From Mycobacterium sp. shizuoka-1 (GTDB lineage: Bacteria > Actinomycetota > Actinomycetes > Mycobacteriales > Mycobacteriaceae): a stretch of DNA of 64,000 bases. Each line of letters begins with the position of its first letter. Position 1 is the first letter of the stretch. Shown one piece after another: positions 27,138-35,466 of the stretch. Position numbers and translations under genes: made by a program. Below the pieces are notes generated by a model that saw only the letters and a program-made list of their open reading frames with translations, did not search any database and was not told the DNA's origin. Location: assembly GCF_002723835.1 (NCBI RefSeq), contig NZ_BEWG01000055.1, positions 74,851-138,850 on the forward strand, written 5' to 3'.

Positions 27138-28016
27138 ATGTCAAATCCAGTGAGTGCGCCCACTGTCATTGCCGAGGTCGGCTGCAACCACGCAGGAGAT
27201 CTCGAGCTGGCGAAGAAGATGATTCGGGTCGCCGCGGAGTTCTGCGAAGTGGACGTGGTCAAGTTCCAGAAGAGGAACCCGCGCGAACTGCTGACGCCCG
27301 AGCAGTACGACGCGCCGCATCCGAACGCGATCCACTCGTTCGGCGACAGCTACGGCGCGCATCGTGAGTTCCTCGAGTTCACCGTGGACCAACACGTCGA
27401 ACTGATGGACACCGCTGCAAAGTTCGGGGTGACGTACGCGACGTCGGTGTGGGACATGACCTCCGCGAAGGAAATCGCCGGACTGAACCCCAAGCTGATC
27501 AAGATTCCGTCGGCGACGAACCTGCACTTCGAGCTGCTCGGGTACCTCTGCGACAACTACGAGGGGGAGATCCACCTCTCGCTGGGGATGACGACACGTG
27601 CCGAAGAGGAGTCGATCGTCGACTTCTTCCGGGCCCACGACCGGATGGGTGACGTTGTCCTGTACTCGTGCACCTCCGGCTACCCAGTGCCCTTCGATCA
27701 GCTGGCGATCCGGGAGATCGAGCGGCTCAAGGCCATGTACGGCTCCGAACTGCGGGCCGTCGGATTCTCCGGGCACCACCTGGGCATCGCGGTCGACGTG
27801 GCGGCTTTTGCCCTCGGCGCCACCGTGGTCGAGCGGCACTTCACCCTCGACCGCACCTCGAAGGGAACCGACCACGCCGCCTCGCTGGAGCCGGACGGTA
27901 TGCGCCGGGTGCGGCGTGATCTGTCCGCCGTTGCCGCAGCGATGACGTCGCGCGACGACGGTGGGCTTCTGCCGATCGAGCACGAGACGCGCGCGAAACT
28001 GAAGTGGCGCCAGTAA
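27138..28016 (+). CDS. neuB: NeuB-family nonulosonic acid (sialic acid-like) synthase lacking SAF domain
   Basis: A 292-residue TIM-barrel synthase that condenses phosphoenolpyruvate with a six-carbon aldose (or its phosphate) to a nine-carbon keto-acid. Family positions are conserved: Glu13 in IAEVGCNHAGD, Lys42 in VVKFQKR, Lys122 in LIKIPSATN, GFSGHHLG and His234 in VERHFTLDR, followed by GTDHAASLEP. The usual C-terminal SAF/antifreeze-like domain (about 60 residues) is missing; in Neisseria NeuB that domain reaches over the partner's active site and touches the substrate's N-acetyl group. The meningococcal Glu in KIGSGE is also changed to KIPSAT. Kdn, rather than Neu5Ac, may be the product. 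First gene of a four-gene run. Confidence 0.88.
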   Translation: MSNPVSAPTVIAEVGCNHAGDLELAKKMIRVAAEFCEVDVVKFQKRNPRELLTPEQYDAPHPNAIHSFGDSYGAHREFLEFTVDQHVELMDTAAKFGVTYATSVWDMTSAKEIAGLNPKLIKIPSATNLHFELLGYLCDNYEGEIHLSLGMTTRAEEESIVDFFRAHDRMGDVVLYSCTSGYPVPFDQLAIREIERLKAMYGSELRAVGFSGHHLGIAVDVAAFALGATVVERHFTLDRTSKGTDHAASLEPDGMRRVRRDLSAVAAAMTSRDDGGLLPIEHETRAKLKWRQ

Positions 28017-28083
28017 GTTTGCGCTTTGGTTGTCGAACCACTGACGCAGCTGGTTGCGTGCGGGAAGACCCAGTAGGGCCGCG

Positions 28084-29148
28084 GTGAAGCTCGTCGCGTT
28101 TGTCTTCTCACCGCTACAGGCGCTGAACCTTCTCGAATACAGCCAGCGCTTCGACCGGCCGGTCGATGTGGTGGTGGTGGGAACCCTGTCTGGGCTCGAA
28201 ACCACCAGCCGCACCCAGATCGATGCGGTGTTGTCCCTGGTGAAGCCGCGCACGATCATCTATCGCACATGGTTGCTGTCGTCCGGTAAACCGCTCCGCG
28301 CGCGACGGGCAGTGTCATCGGCTGTATCCGCCCTGCGCGAGCATTTGACCGCGGGGCCGTACGAGTTCGTCGTCGGCGAATACCGCAACTCGTTCTCCTG
28401 GGCGGTCTTGCACCGACTCGGGGACTTGGTCGGCAGTGTTGTGGTCGTCGACGACGGAACAGCCATGCTGCGTATCGACCGCCGGCGACCAACACTGCTG
28501 TCGCGGAAAGCTTTGCGGCTGAGGCTCAAAAGTCTGATCTTTCTCGTGTTCGGCGTTCGTGGCGTCCTACCTCCTTCGGCGCTGACCTTCTTCACGATTT
28601 TTGCTCTCGAGGCCCATCTGGCGGACAGCGACACGATCGTGCGCAACGACTACCGAACCCTCAGTGCCGAGCTTCGTAAGCTTCCGCCCGACGAAGACTC
28701 GGTGTACGTCATCGGAACTCCGCATCGCGAGGCGGGCGTAATGGACACCGGTGACGTGGAACTCGCTCTTGAGCTCGCCCGCTTCGCCGGCGAGTGGACC
28801 GGCAAAGAGGTCGTCTACATGGCCCACCGCCGCGAGCGGGCCGAGAAACTCGATGCCTTGCGGGCAGAGTTCACGGTCGTCATGCCCGACGTTCCCTTCG
28901 AAATCTATCCACGGGTGATCGGCAAGCAGCCGCGTGCGGTTGTCGGCTACTACTCGTCGTTGTTCGCGACGGTGGCTGATCTGCTGGGAGATTCGGTGGA
29001 CATCACCGCGCTGCAGATCCCCCGCGACGGTGTCAACGAGTCCTGGCTTCCGTTTGTCGAGGACGTCTATCGGTACTACCGAACCGAACTTGCCTCGGCG
29101 GTCAAGGTGATCGAGCATCCGACGCTGTCCCGCGGCACGAGACGCTGA
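28084..29148 (+). CDS. Putative sialyltransferase/polysialyltransferase-like glycosyltransferase
   Basis: A 354-residue protein that I assign from motifs and context only. It has the three short signatures of bacterial sialyltransferases in the right order: D/E-D/E-G as Asp123-Asp124-Gly125 in VVDDGTAM, a catalytic-His motif at His248 in MAHRRER (normally His-Pro, here His-Arg), and the Ser-Ser pair 291-292 in GYYSSLF. VYVIGTPHREAGVMD resembles the GQP segment before the His motif. It would transfer a CMP-nonulosonic acid made by the flanking neuB/neuA genes to the polysaccharide. Start at GTG 28084, because the Rossmann strand LVAFVFSP follows it; ten more codons upstream are open. Confidence 0.6.
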   Translation: MKLVAFVFSPLQALNLLEYSQRFDRPVDVVVVGTLSGLETTSRTQIDAVLSLVKPRTIIYRTWLLSSGKPLRARRAVSSAVSALREHLTAGPYEFVVGEYRNSFSWAVLHRLGDLVGSVVVVDDGTAMLRIDRRRPTLLSRKALRLRLKSLIFLVFGVRGVLPPSALTFFTIFALEAHLADSDTIVRNDYRTLSAELRKLPPDEDSVYVIGTPHREAGVMDTGDVELALELARFAGEWTGKEVVYMAHRRERAEKLDALRAEFTVVMPDVPFEIYPRVIGKQPRAVVGYYSSLFATVADLLGDSVDITALQIPRDGVNESWLPFVEDVYRYYRTELASAVKVIEHPTLSRGTRR

Positions 29149-29149
29149 C

Positions 29150-30535
29150 GTGGGAACGGGCCTCGCCGGCACACTCCGCAATCGCGCCTCACGACTTCTT
29201 CGCAACGGTCGCGTACTCGGTGCGGCATCGCTGACCGCCGCGGACGTCATCGGAAAAGGCATCGGTCTGCTGATCACGCCATATCTGGCCAATCGGATGG
29301 GCGCAGCGCAGTTCGGTGTCCTCAATCTCTATGTGTCGGTCACCCAGATCCTGACGTTCGCCATCTCTCTGGGGGGTGCCGGCCTCCTCGGCGTCGAGTA
29401 CATCCGCGAGGGATACACCGCGGCGCGGCGCCTGCGCGCGGCCAATCTTCGTGTTTCGCTGTGGGTTTCGATCGCCCTGCTCGTGGTGAGCGTGACAGTC
29501 TCGTGGATTGTTCCGGCAGCCGTCCCGTTGATGGCCGGTTTGCTCATCGTCGGGGTGAGCTATGTGCAGGCACTCAACGTGCTCGAATTGTCGTACTACC
29601 GCGGCGCGCAGACCTACAAGTTGGCGGTCGCGGGCCAATTCGCATTCGCGATCCTGAACGTGGTGCTGACCGTTGTGGCATTCGAGTTCGACTCGGCCAC
29701 CGCCGTCAATCGCCTGCTCTCGATTGTGTTGGCCGGCGGCATCGTCCAGCTGGTGTACGCACTCGAGTTACGTAGCAAGCACTTTGAGCGAGCCGACACA
29801 GTGACTCGTCGATCGAACACCGCCACGGTCATCCGGTTCGGGATGTCGCTCTTCGTCCACCAGGCGAGCACCTGGATCCGGCTGAGCATCGACCGGTTCG
29901 TCGTGTCGGCCTACTTCGGTCTAGCTGCTGCCGGTGTGTACAGCGTCGCAGCCACCCTCGCGAGCGTGGTGTACATCCTGTTCATCTCGGTCAACCAACA
30001 GCTTCAGCCGTTTCTCTATCGGCGGCTCAAGAATCGGGATTTCGCCGGATTCCAGCGAGTTCAGGCGTGGTTCGTCGCGGTGGTGTTCGGTTTCACCGCC
30101 CTCTACTACGGACTTGTGCTGGTGTGCTTCGATTTGATGTTCGCCCGCGAGTACGACTCAGCCAAGGCCCTTCTTCCCGCGCTGCTCGCCGCCGCCGCCG
30201 TCCAGTCCGTCTACCACTTCTTCTCGCATGCCGCGTTCTATGAGCGCCTCGGTGGCCAGATCTCGTCGGTGACGGCAACGGCCTTGGTCGCGTATCTTGC
30301 GGGGTTGGGCGCCCTGGCCGTCTTCCGCCAGGTGACGCCGCTGCACGTGGCCCTGTTGGGTCTCGGCGCGAATGCGGTTGCAGCAGGCGGGATGGCGTAC
30401 CTGTCGCGACGCACCCTCAGACGACTTCGGCTCGGTCCTGCTGAGGTAGAACATCGGGACGAGCCACTGCAACCTCGACGAAGTGAGGCAGGAGTCAGCG
30501 ATGTCAGATCCCAACCCGGAGCACACCCGGAGTAG
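29150..30535 (+). CDS. Wzx-type polysaccharide flippase (MATE/MVF superfamily)
   Basis: A 461-residue polytopic membrane protein with about 12 predicted helices, beginning with SLTAADVIGKGIGLLITPYLANRMGAAQFG, a hallmark of O-antigen translocases where cut to the first helix. It should move lipid-linked repeat units across the cytoplasmic membrane for the Wzy-like polymerase. It starts with GTG one base after the stop of the sialyltransferase-like gene and overlaps the next gene by 35 bases, so all are surely co-translated. The cytosolic C-terminal tail is charged and short. Confidence 0.85.
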   Translation: MGTGLAGTLRNRASRLLRNGRVLGAASLTAADVIGKGIGLLITPYLANRMGAAQFGVLNLYVSVTQILTFAISLGGAGLLGVEYIREGYTAARRLRAANLRVSLWVSIALLVVSVTVSWIVPAAVPLMAGLLIVGVSYVQALNVLELSYYRGAQTYKLAVAGQFAFAILNVVLTVVAFEFDSATAVNRLLSIVLAGGIVQLVYALELRSKHFERADTVTRRSNTATVIRFGMSLFVHQASTWIRLSIDRFVVSAYFGLAAAGVYSVAATLASVVYILFISVNQQLQPFLYRRLKNRDFAGFQRVQAWFVAVVFGFTALYYGLVLVCFDLMFAREYDSAKALLPALLAAAAVQSVYHFFSHAAFYERLGGQISSVTATALVAYLAGLGALAVFRQVTPLHVALLGLGANAVAAGGMAYLSRRTLRRLRLGPAEVEHRDEPLQPRRSEAGVSDVRSQPGAHPE

Positions 30536-31706
30536 TGACGGAGGCGTTGTTGCCGTCATACCCGCCCGCGGCGGGTCGAAGGGCGTGCCAGGCAAGAACC
30601 TGACCAGAGTCGGTGGTGTTCCACTCGTCGCTCGCGCGATCCTGACGGCGCATCAGGTCCCGGCGATCGACGCCGTCTACGTGTCGACAGACGACAGCGC
30701 GATCGCCGAGGTGGCGCAGCAGTTCGGTGCGGAGGTGATCAACCGGCCAGATTCGTTGAGCGGGGACACCGCTTCGTCGGAGGCGGCACTGTTACATGCG
30801 CTGGATGTGTTGGCGGCGGAGGGCGCCGGCGGTGGTCCCGCCACGCTGGCCTTCCTTCAGGCAACGTCCCCGTTTATCCCCGCGCGCAGCCTGGCTCGGG
30901 CGGTATCTTCGGTTCGCGCCGGCGATTTCGACGCCATGTTTTCGGCCGTTCCGTTCCATGGGTTCATCTGGCGACTGTCTGCGGATGGGGCTGTCGGGAT
31001 CAACCACGATGCATCGGTGCGGTTGCGGCGCCAGGACCGCGAACCCGAGTTCCTGGAAACGGGTGCCTTCTACGTGATGAATGTGGCGGGATTTCGTTCC
31101 GCCAAGCACCGCTTCTTCGGACGTGTCGGTGTCGAACTACTTCCAGCCGAAACGGCGATCGAGATCGATACCCCGACTGACCTGGCCCTCGCCCGAGCTG
31201 TGGCCGCGACGGTCGGAGCTGACTCGCAGGCGGTGCCGGCCAGGGCTCTGGTGATGGACTTCGACGGCGTACACACCGATAACCGCGCACTGATAGACAC
31301 GAACGGAAACGAGTTCGCGCTTGTCAATCGGTCTGACGGCATGGGAATCGAGCGACTGAGAGCAGCGGGTGTGCCGCTGCTGATCATCTCGAAAGAACGG
31401 GTGCCGATCGTCCTCAGCCGCGCTGAGAAACTCGGTATCGAGGCGGTGTGCGGCATCGACGACAAGGTGGCTCATCTGCGGGCCTGGTGTCACGAGCGCT
31501 CCATACCGCTTGCCGACACCGCCTACGTCGGCAACGACATCAACGATCTGGGTTGCCTGGATGCGGTGGGGTGGCCGGTCGCGGTGGCAGACGCTCACCC
31601 TGAGGTGATCGAAGCCGCACGCGTGGTACTGACCGCTGCCGGCGGCAGCGGCGCGATCAGGGAGATCTCAGACCGCATCCTTCTCGCCCGCGACGGGCAC
31701 GCGTAG
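30501..31706 (+). CDS. neuA: CMP-nonulosonic acid synthetase (NeuA) fused to KdsC-like HAD phosphatase
   Basis: A 401-residue two-domain protein. Residues 1-235 are a cytidylyltransferase of the NeuA family with the CTP-binding PARGGSKGVPGKN (21-33), the STDD motif near 62 and the EFLETGAFY segment near 183. Residues 245-401 are a KdsC-type HAD hydrolase: DFDGVHTD (253-260) carries the nucleophile Asp, SKER the Lys, and GNDINDL (344-350) the acidic motif. The product would be CMP-activated nonulosonate, while the phosphatase could remove a 9-phosphate first, as required for Neu5Ac-9-P or Kdn-9-P. The ATG 30501 follows CAGGAG at six bases. Overlaps wzx by 35 bases. Confidence 0.9.
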   Translation: MSDPNPEHTRSSDGGVVAVIPARGGSKGVPGKNLTRVGGVPLVARAILTAHQVPAIDAVYVSTDDSAIAEVAQQFGAEVINRPDSLSGDTASSEAALLHALDVLAAEGAGGGPATLAFLQATSPFIPARSLARAVSSVRAGDFDAMFSAVPFHGFIWRLSADGAVGINHDASVRLRRQDREPEFLETGAFYVMNVAGFRSAKHRFFGRVGVELLPAETAIEIDTPTDLALARAVAATVGADSQAVPARALVMDFDGVHTDNRALIDTNGNEFALVNRSDGMGIERLRAAGVPLLIISKERVPIVLSRAEKLGIEAVCGIDDKVAHLRAWCHERSIPLADTAYVGNDINDLGCLDAVGWPVAVADAHPEVIEAARVVLTAAGGSGAIREISDRILLARDGHA

Positions 31707-31712
31707 TCAGGA

Positions 31713-33218
31713 TCAGTCGGCGCGCGAGGGGGTACCGCTCTGCTGCTGGCCCGCTTCGGACGTCGCCTCCGCATCGGCGGCGGAGGAGTCTTGGCCGATG
31801 GTCGTTGCCACGGCGTTCTTACCCGTCGCTTCACTACGTGACGACCGTTCCTGCTTCTTAGCCTCGGCGCCGTAGTAGCTGTACGTGTAGCTGTACGACG
31901 CCCCGCCGCCGCGCGTCGGCATCATGGTGAACACGCTGCCCAGAAGCGTCGCGCCGACGTCGCTCAGGTTGCGCACCGCGTGCATGACCTGCTCCCGCTT
32001 GGTCTGGCCGAATCGCGCCATGAGAAGCGCACCATCGGCATGAGCGGCCAAGATGGCGCCGTCGGTCACGGCGAGAAGCGGCGACGAGTCGACGATGACG
32101 TAGTCGAACTTCTCGCGAAGTTCACTCAACACGTGTTTGGCGGCCTGCGATCCCAAGAGCTCACTGGGATTGGGTGGGGTCGCTCCCGAGGTGAGGACCG
32201 TCAAGCGCGGAAACTTGGTCTCTTGCAGGACCTCGGAAAGGGATGCGGCACCGCTGAGGACGGTGCTGAATCCGGTTTGTCCGATCAAGTCGAGGTACCG
32301 GTTCAGCGAGGGCCGTCGCATGTCTCCGTCGACGAGCACGACGTTGTGCTCAGCTTCGGCCAGCGCAAGTGCGATGTTGATCGCGGTGGTCGACTTGCCC
32401 TCATTGGGCATGGAACTGGTGACGACGATGACCCGGGGCGGGTTGTCGACAGCCAAGAACTGCAGATTGGTCCGGAGCTTGCGGAATCCTTCGGCGATGG
32501 CCGAGTTCTCGCTCTCGAACGAAATTGCAGGCTGATTGCGCCGCCCCTTGTCCAGCGGCACGCTGCCAACGATGCCTACGCCGGTGATCTCCTCGAGCAT
32601 CTCTCGGCTCTTGATCGTGTTGTCCAGCACGTCGCGAAGCGCTGCGAGGGCGACACCGAGGAGGAGTCCCAATCCGAGACCGATCGCGATGTTTCGGGCG
32701 GTCTTCGGAACTACTGGTTTGCTGGGGACCGAGGCACGTTGTTCCACGACGACTCGGGCATCAGGTGTGGCCCCTGGCTTGGGCGTCTCGAGTTCGCGCA
32801 CCAAGAGCACGAATTCGTCAGACATCGCGTTGGCGATGTCGCGGGCTCGCACCGGTGACTCGTCCAGGACCGACACATCGATCAGGACGGTGTCGAGCTT
32901 CGCCGTGGCCTTGACTCGCTTCTGCAACGCGGGCGCATCCATGTCGATGCCGAGCTTGTCGATGGTCCGTTGGGCCAGCGTTGCTCCGGTGATCAGCTGG
33001 GTGTAGGAAAGGACTCGCTCTTGGGACAGCCGATTGCCCTGGTACAACTCTGCGGCCGACGAGCCGGCGGAGGTGGAGACATAGAGTCTCGTGGACGCTT
33101 CGTAGAGCGGAGTCGTGAGAAGCGAGTACCCGATCGCGATCAACACCGCTGCGAGCGCGGTGACGACGATGGTGATCCATCTCGTCCGCAGCAACTTTGA
33201 AAAGTCCTGAAGATTCAC
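31713..33218 (-). CDS. Wzc/CpsCD-like chain-length determinant and tyrosine autokinase
   Basis: A 501-residue fusion of a Wzz-type membrane domain with a BY-kinase. Membrane helices are at about 15-34 and 175-195; the kinase has Walker A (SSMPNEGKSTT, 268-278), Walker A' (VLVDGDMRRP, 295-303) and Walker B (FDYVIVDSSP, 371-380). A tyrosine cluster SYSYTYSYYG (441-450) is the probable autophosphorylation tail. Such proteins set polysaccharide chain length and drive export, and are switched by an LMW-PTP such as the one at 13032-13568. It lies convergent with neuA, with a six-base gap. Confidence 0.93.
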   Translation of the reverse strand: MNLQDFSKLLRTRWITIVVTALAAVLIAIGYSLLTTPLYEASTRLYVSTSAGSSAAELYQGNRLSQERVLSYTQLITGATLAQRTIDKLGIDMDAPALQKRVKATAKLDTVLIDVSVLDESPVRARDIANAMSDEFVLLVRELETPKPGATPDARVVVEQRASVPSKPVVPKTARNIAIGLGLGLLLGVALAALRDVLDNTIKSREMLEEITGVGIVGSVPLDKGRRNQPAISFESENSAIAEGFRKLRTNLQFLAVDNPPRVIVVTSSMPNEGKSTTAINIALALAEAEHNVVLVDGDMRRPSLNRYLDLIGQTGFSTVLSGAASLSEVLQETKFPRLTVLTSGATPPNPSELLGSQAAKHVLSELREKFDYVIVDSSPLLAVTDGAILAAHADGALLMARFGQTKREQVMHAVRNLSDVGATLLGSVFTMMPTRGGGASYSYTYSYYGAEAKKQERSSRSEATGKNAVATTIGQDSSAADAEATSEAGQQQSGTPSRAD

Positions 33219-33503
33219 GATATCCCTCCCTCGCTGACCAACCCCCGGCCCGACGCGCCAACATTCGCTGGTGCCCGGGAACCTGAAGCTGCTGTCTGCC
33301 CCGAGTCCGTTGATTCAGGCACCCAGGCACGGTCACTTAAGCGCAAATTCCATTGTCTCACTTCGAGTGCTGAGCTGCTGACACTACGAGAGGGACAGGG
33401 TGTGCCACGGCGCGGGTTGAACCTACTGGCATGGGCACTGCCGAACACGTTCATTCGTTACGTGCCCGTCGATCTGGTAACCAGCCAGTGGGGTCGCTCG
33501 GTA
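33219..33503. other. Intergenic stretch between Wzc-like and DUF4012 genes
   Basis: About 285 bases with no convincing gene in any frame. Both neighbours run on the minus strand, so this should contain the promoter of the kinase gene; I could not identify its hexamers. Confidence 0.3.
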
Positions 33504-35330
33504 TCACTCCGAGCACACGGGTACCGAAACTTTGGGAGTGGGGTTGTCCACCAATGGTTGGATCGGAACCTGCGCCTTGCCCGCAACAGTCGGCTCGGAG
33601 AGCCGGAACGTCACCTCGGCGGTCTTTCCGGGCGCCACTGCCACCTGAGCTTCATAGCTCGGATGTCCGCGCTCCATTGCTCCGAAGACACGGATCTTCT
33701 TGCCGTTGACGGAGGCACTGATGATCTGAGCGCCCTTTGTCGCCAGAAGACGGACCGAGGTGAGCATTGCACCCCTCGGGATGTTCTCCGCCAGACCGGG
33801 GAAGAAGCCCAACTTTCCTGCGACATAATCCGGCAACGGCGACGGGTCCGACAGCGTGTTGGTGAGCCGAACGGTGACCGTTGACATGCGTCTGTCTCCG
33901 TCGCAGCCGTCGGCGACGTACTCGATGTTGCGGTCCAAGTAATAATCCATCTTGTTGCCGCCGAGATTGTTGATCACGATTTCGGCGTACGGGGCCGGAT
34001 CGTTGGGGATCACGTGGGCCAGCGGAGTTTCCTCCAGCAGCTTCTGGTCAGCGGGCGATGAACTCCACACCGAGATTCGCCGCTCTTTCACCGCGCGGCC
34101 CAACGCTTCGAACAACTTGCGCGGCGACTCCACGGGCTTGGTGATCTTCTTGACGACTTCGGTGGCAATGTCCTGCAGATACTGCTTTCGCGCTGATTGG
34201 TCGGTGGGGAAACGTGTGTAGATGGTGGACTCGGTCAACTCGACCACGTTGTCCTTCGTCACCGTCTCGCCGTCCGGCATTGTTACCGGACCGGTGGCAG
34301 CGAGGATGTAGCTCAGAGCGATCGGGTCGATGGCAACGACTCCGTCGACATTCATCCCGGTCTGCTGCGTCCACAGCGACTTCCAGATCTCCGCCGCGTA
34401 GGGGAAATGTGAACTCTGGTTGCTGTTACGAACATCGGTCGTCGGGTTGGTGAACCCGTACGCCTCGTCGAACTCCTTGCCGAGTGATATCGGTGCAAAG
34501 TCTTTGTCGAACTCGGTGTTCCGGCCCAGGTTGTCCACGCTGGGCTTGCCGTTGTCGAATCGGAGAATCCCGAACCCCCCGAGCAGGCCGCCGGTACCAC
34601 GGGCCTCGGCGTTGGTCTGGAATCCCATGAAGTAACTGCGTGGGCCGTCGGCTCCCATCAGAGCCGGCGCCACCCGCGCCGCCAGGGCGGTATTGCCCAG
34701 CAAAGCCGCGATGTCAGCGGTCTGCGCCTGCAATTGTGAGCGTGCCGTGCCCAACGCTGACAGGTACCGCGGATCCGAGATCGCTTGCGCGTCGGCATTC
34801 AGGCGAGCCGCATCCGCCGCGATTTTGGTGAGTGCTGGTTCTTCTCGGCGTAATGCCACGACGTCGAGCCGGCCGTTGGCGAGCAACTGATTTGGTGCGA
34901 CGGTCGTGCCAGCCTCTGCGGTGGGCTTCAGCACGTCGGCGGTCAAGCCGAGTACCACGTCGGATATCTGTTGACCGGTCTTGAACGGGCTTCCCAACCA
35001 CGGCACTGCCGCAACGATGTTCCATGGCAGCGAATGGGTGGCATCCTGGGCGGCCCGGGCATGAGACTGTGCTTCGGCAGCAGCGCTCGACGCGCCGGCC
35101 GTGTTTCCTTGCAGCAGTGCATCTTTGGTCTGTTGCGCGCTGTGGCGTGCTTGTTCGAGGTTGCTCTTCGCAGTCAGCGCTTGGAAACCGAGCCAGCAGC
35201 CGAACACAATGACGACCAGCGCGGCGCCCCCCGCCCAGATGACATTTCGGCGCGTAAGCCAGCGTCGCTCGTCGTCCTCGCTGTCGTCGCCAAAGTCGTC
35301 GTCGGACTGATTACGTGAAAAGAGGCCCAC
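33504..35330 (-). CDS. DUF4012-domain membrane protein
   Basis: A 608-residue protein. An acidic N-terminus (DDDFGDDSEDDERR) is followed by one membrane helix at about 30-50, a helical Ala/Gln-rich region (55-100) and a large extracellular DUF4012 region, with recognisable segments ALMGADGPRSYFMGFQTNAEARGTGG broken here as two family motifs (residues about 225-250) and IDPIALSYILAATGPV. DUF4012 proteins are frequent in actinobacterial exopolysaccharide loci and in cell-surface clusters, but their biochemical role is not established. It is transcribed towards the Wzc-like gene. A role in attaching or organising the polysaccharide outside the membrane is inference. Confidence 0.82.
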   Translation of the reverse strand: MGLFSRNQSDDDFGDDSEDDERRWLTRRNVIWAGGAALVVIVFGCWLGFQALTAKSNLEQARHSAQQTKDALLQGNTAGASSAAAEAQSHARAAQDATHSLPWNIVAAVPWLGSPFKTGQQISDVVLGLTADVLKPTAEAGTTVAPNQLLANGRLDVVALRREEPALTKIAADAARLNADAQAISDPRYLSALGTARSQLQAQTADIAALLGNTALAARVAPALMGADGPRSYFMGFQTNAEARGTGGLLGGFGILRFDNGKPSVDNLGRNTEFDKDFAPISLGKEFDEAYGFTNPTTDVRNSNQSSHFPYAAEIWKSLWTQQTGMNVDGVVAIDPIALSYILAATGPVTMPDGETVTKDNVVELTESTIYTRFPTDQSARKQYLQDIATEVVKKITKPVESPRKLFEALGRAVKERRISVWSSSPADQKLLEETPLAHVIPNDPAPYAEIVINNLGGNKMDYYLDRNIEYVADGCDGDRRMSTVTVRLTNTLSDPSPLPDYVAGKLGFFPGLAENIPRGAMLTSVRLLATKGAQIISASVNGKKIRVFGAMERGHPSYEAQVAVAPGKTAEVTFRLSEPTVAGKAQVPIQPLVDNPTPKVSVPVCSE

Positions 35331-35402
35331 TCAGCAATCCCCCCGTGCTCCGGTGCGGTCTGCGCTAGACGCTAACAGCCCGCAGCTTTGATAGCTGCCA
35401 AA

Positions 35403-35458
35403 CACGAAACAACTCGCCAGTTGCCCGATTTGGGTGTCAACTGACGAGTTGTCTCGTG
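35403..35458 (-). terminator. Terminator-like hairpin after the small secreted protein gene
   Basis: On the minus strand arms ACAACTCG-C/A-CAGTTG (35409-35423 with 35438-35452) form a stem of 8+6 bp around one mismatch, with a 14-base loop and an outer CACGA/TCGTG extension; the U-rich TTTCGTGTTT follows. It lies right after the stop at 35467. Confidence 0.7.
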
Positions 35459-35466
35459 AGTTAGAG

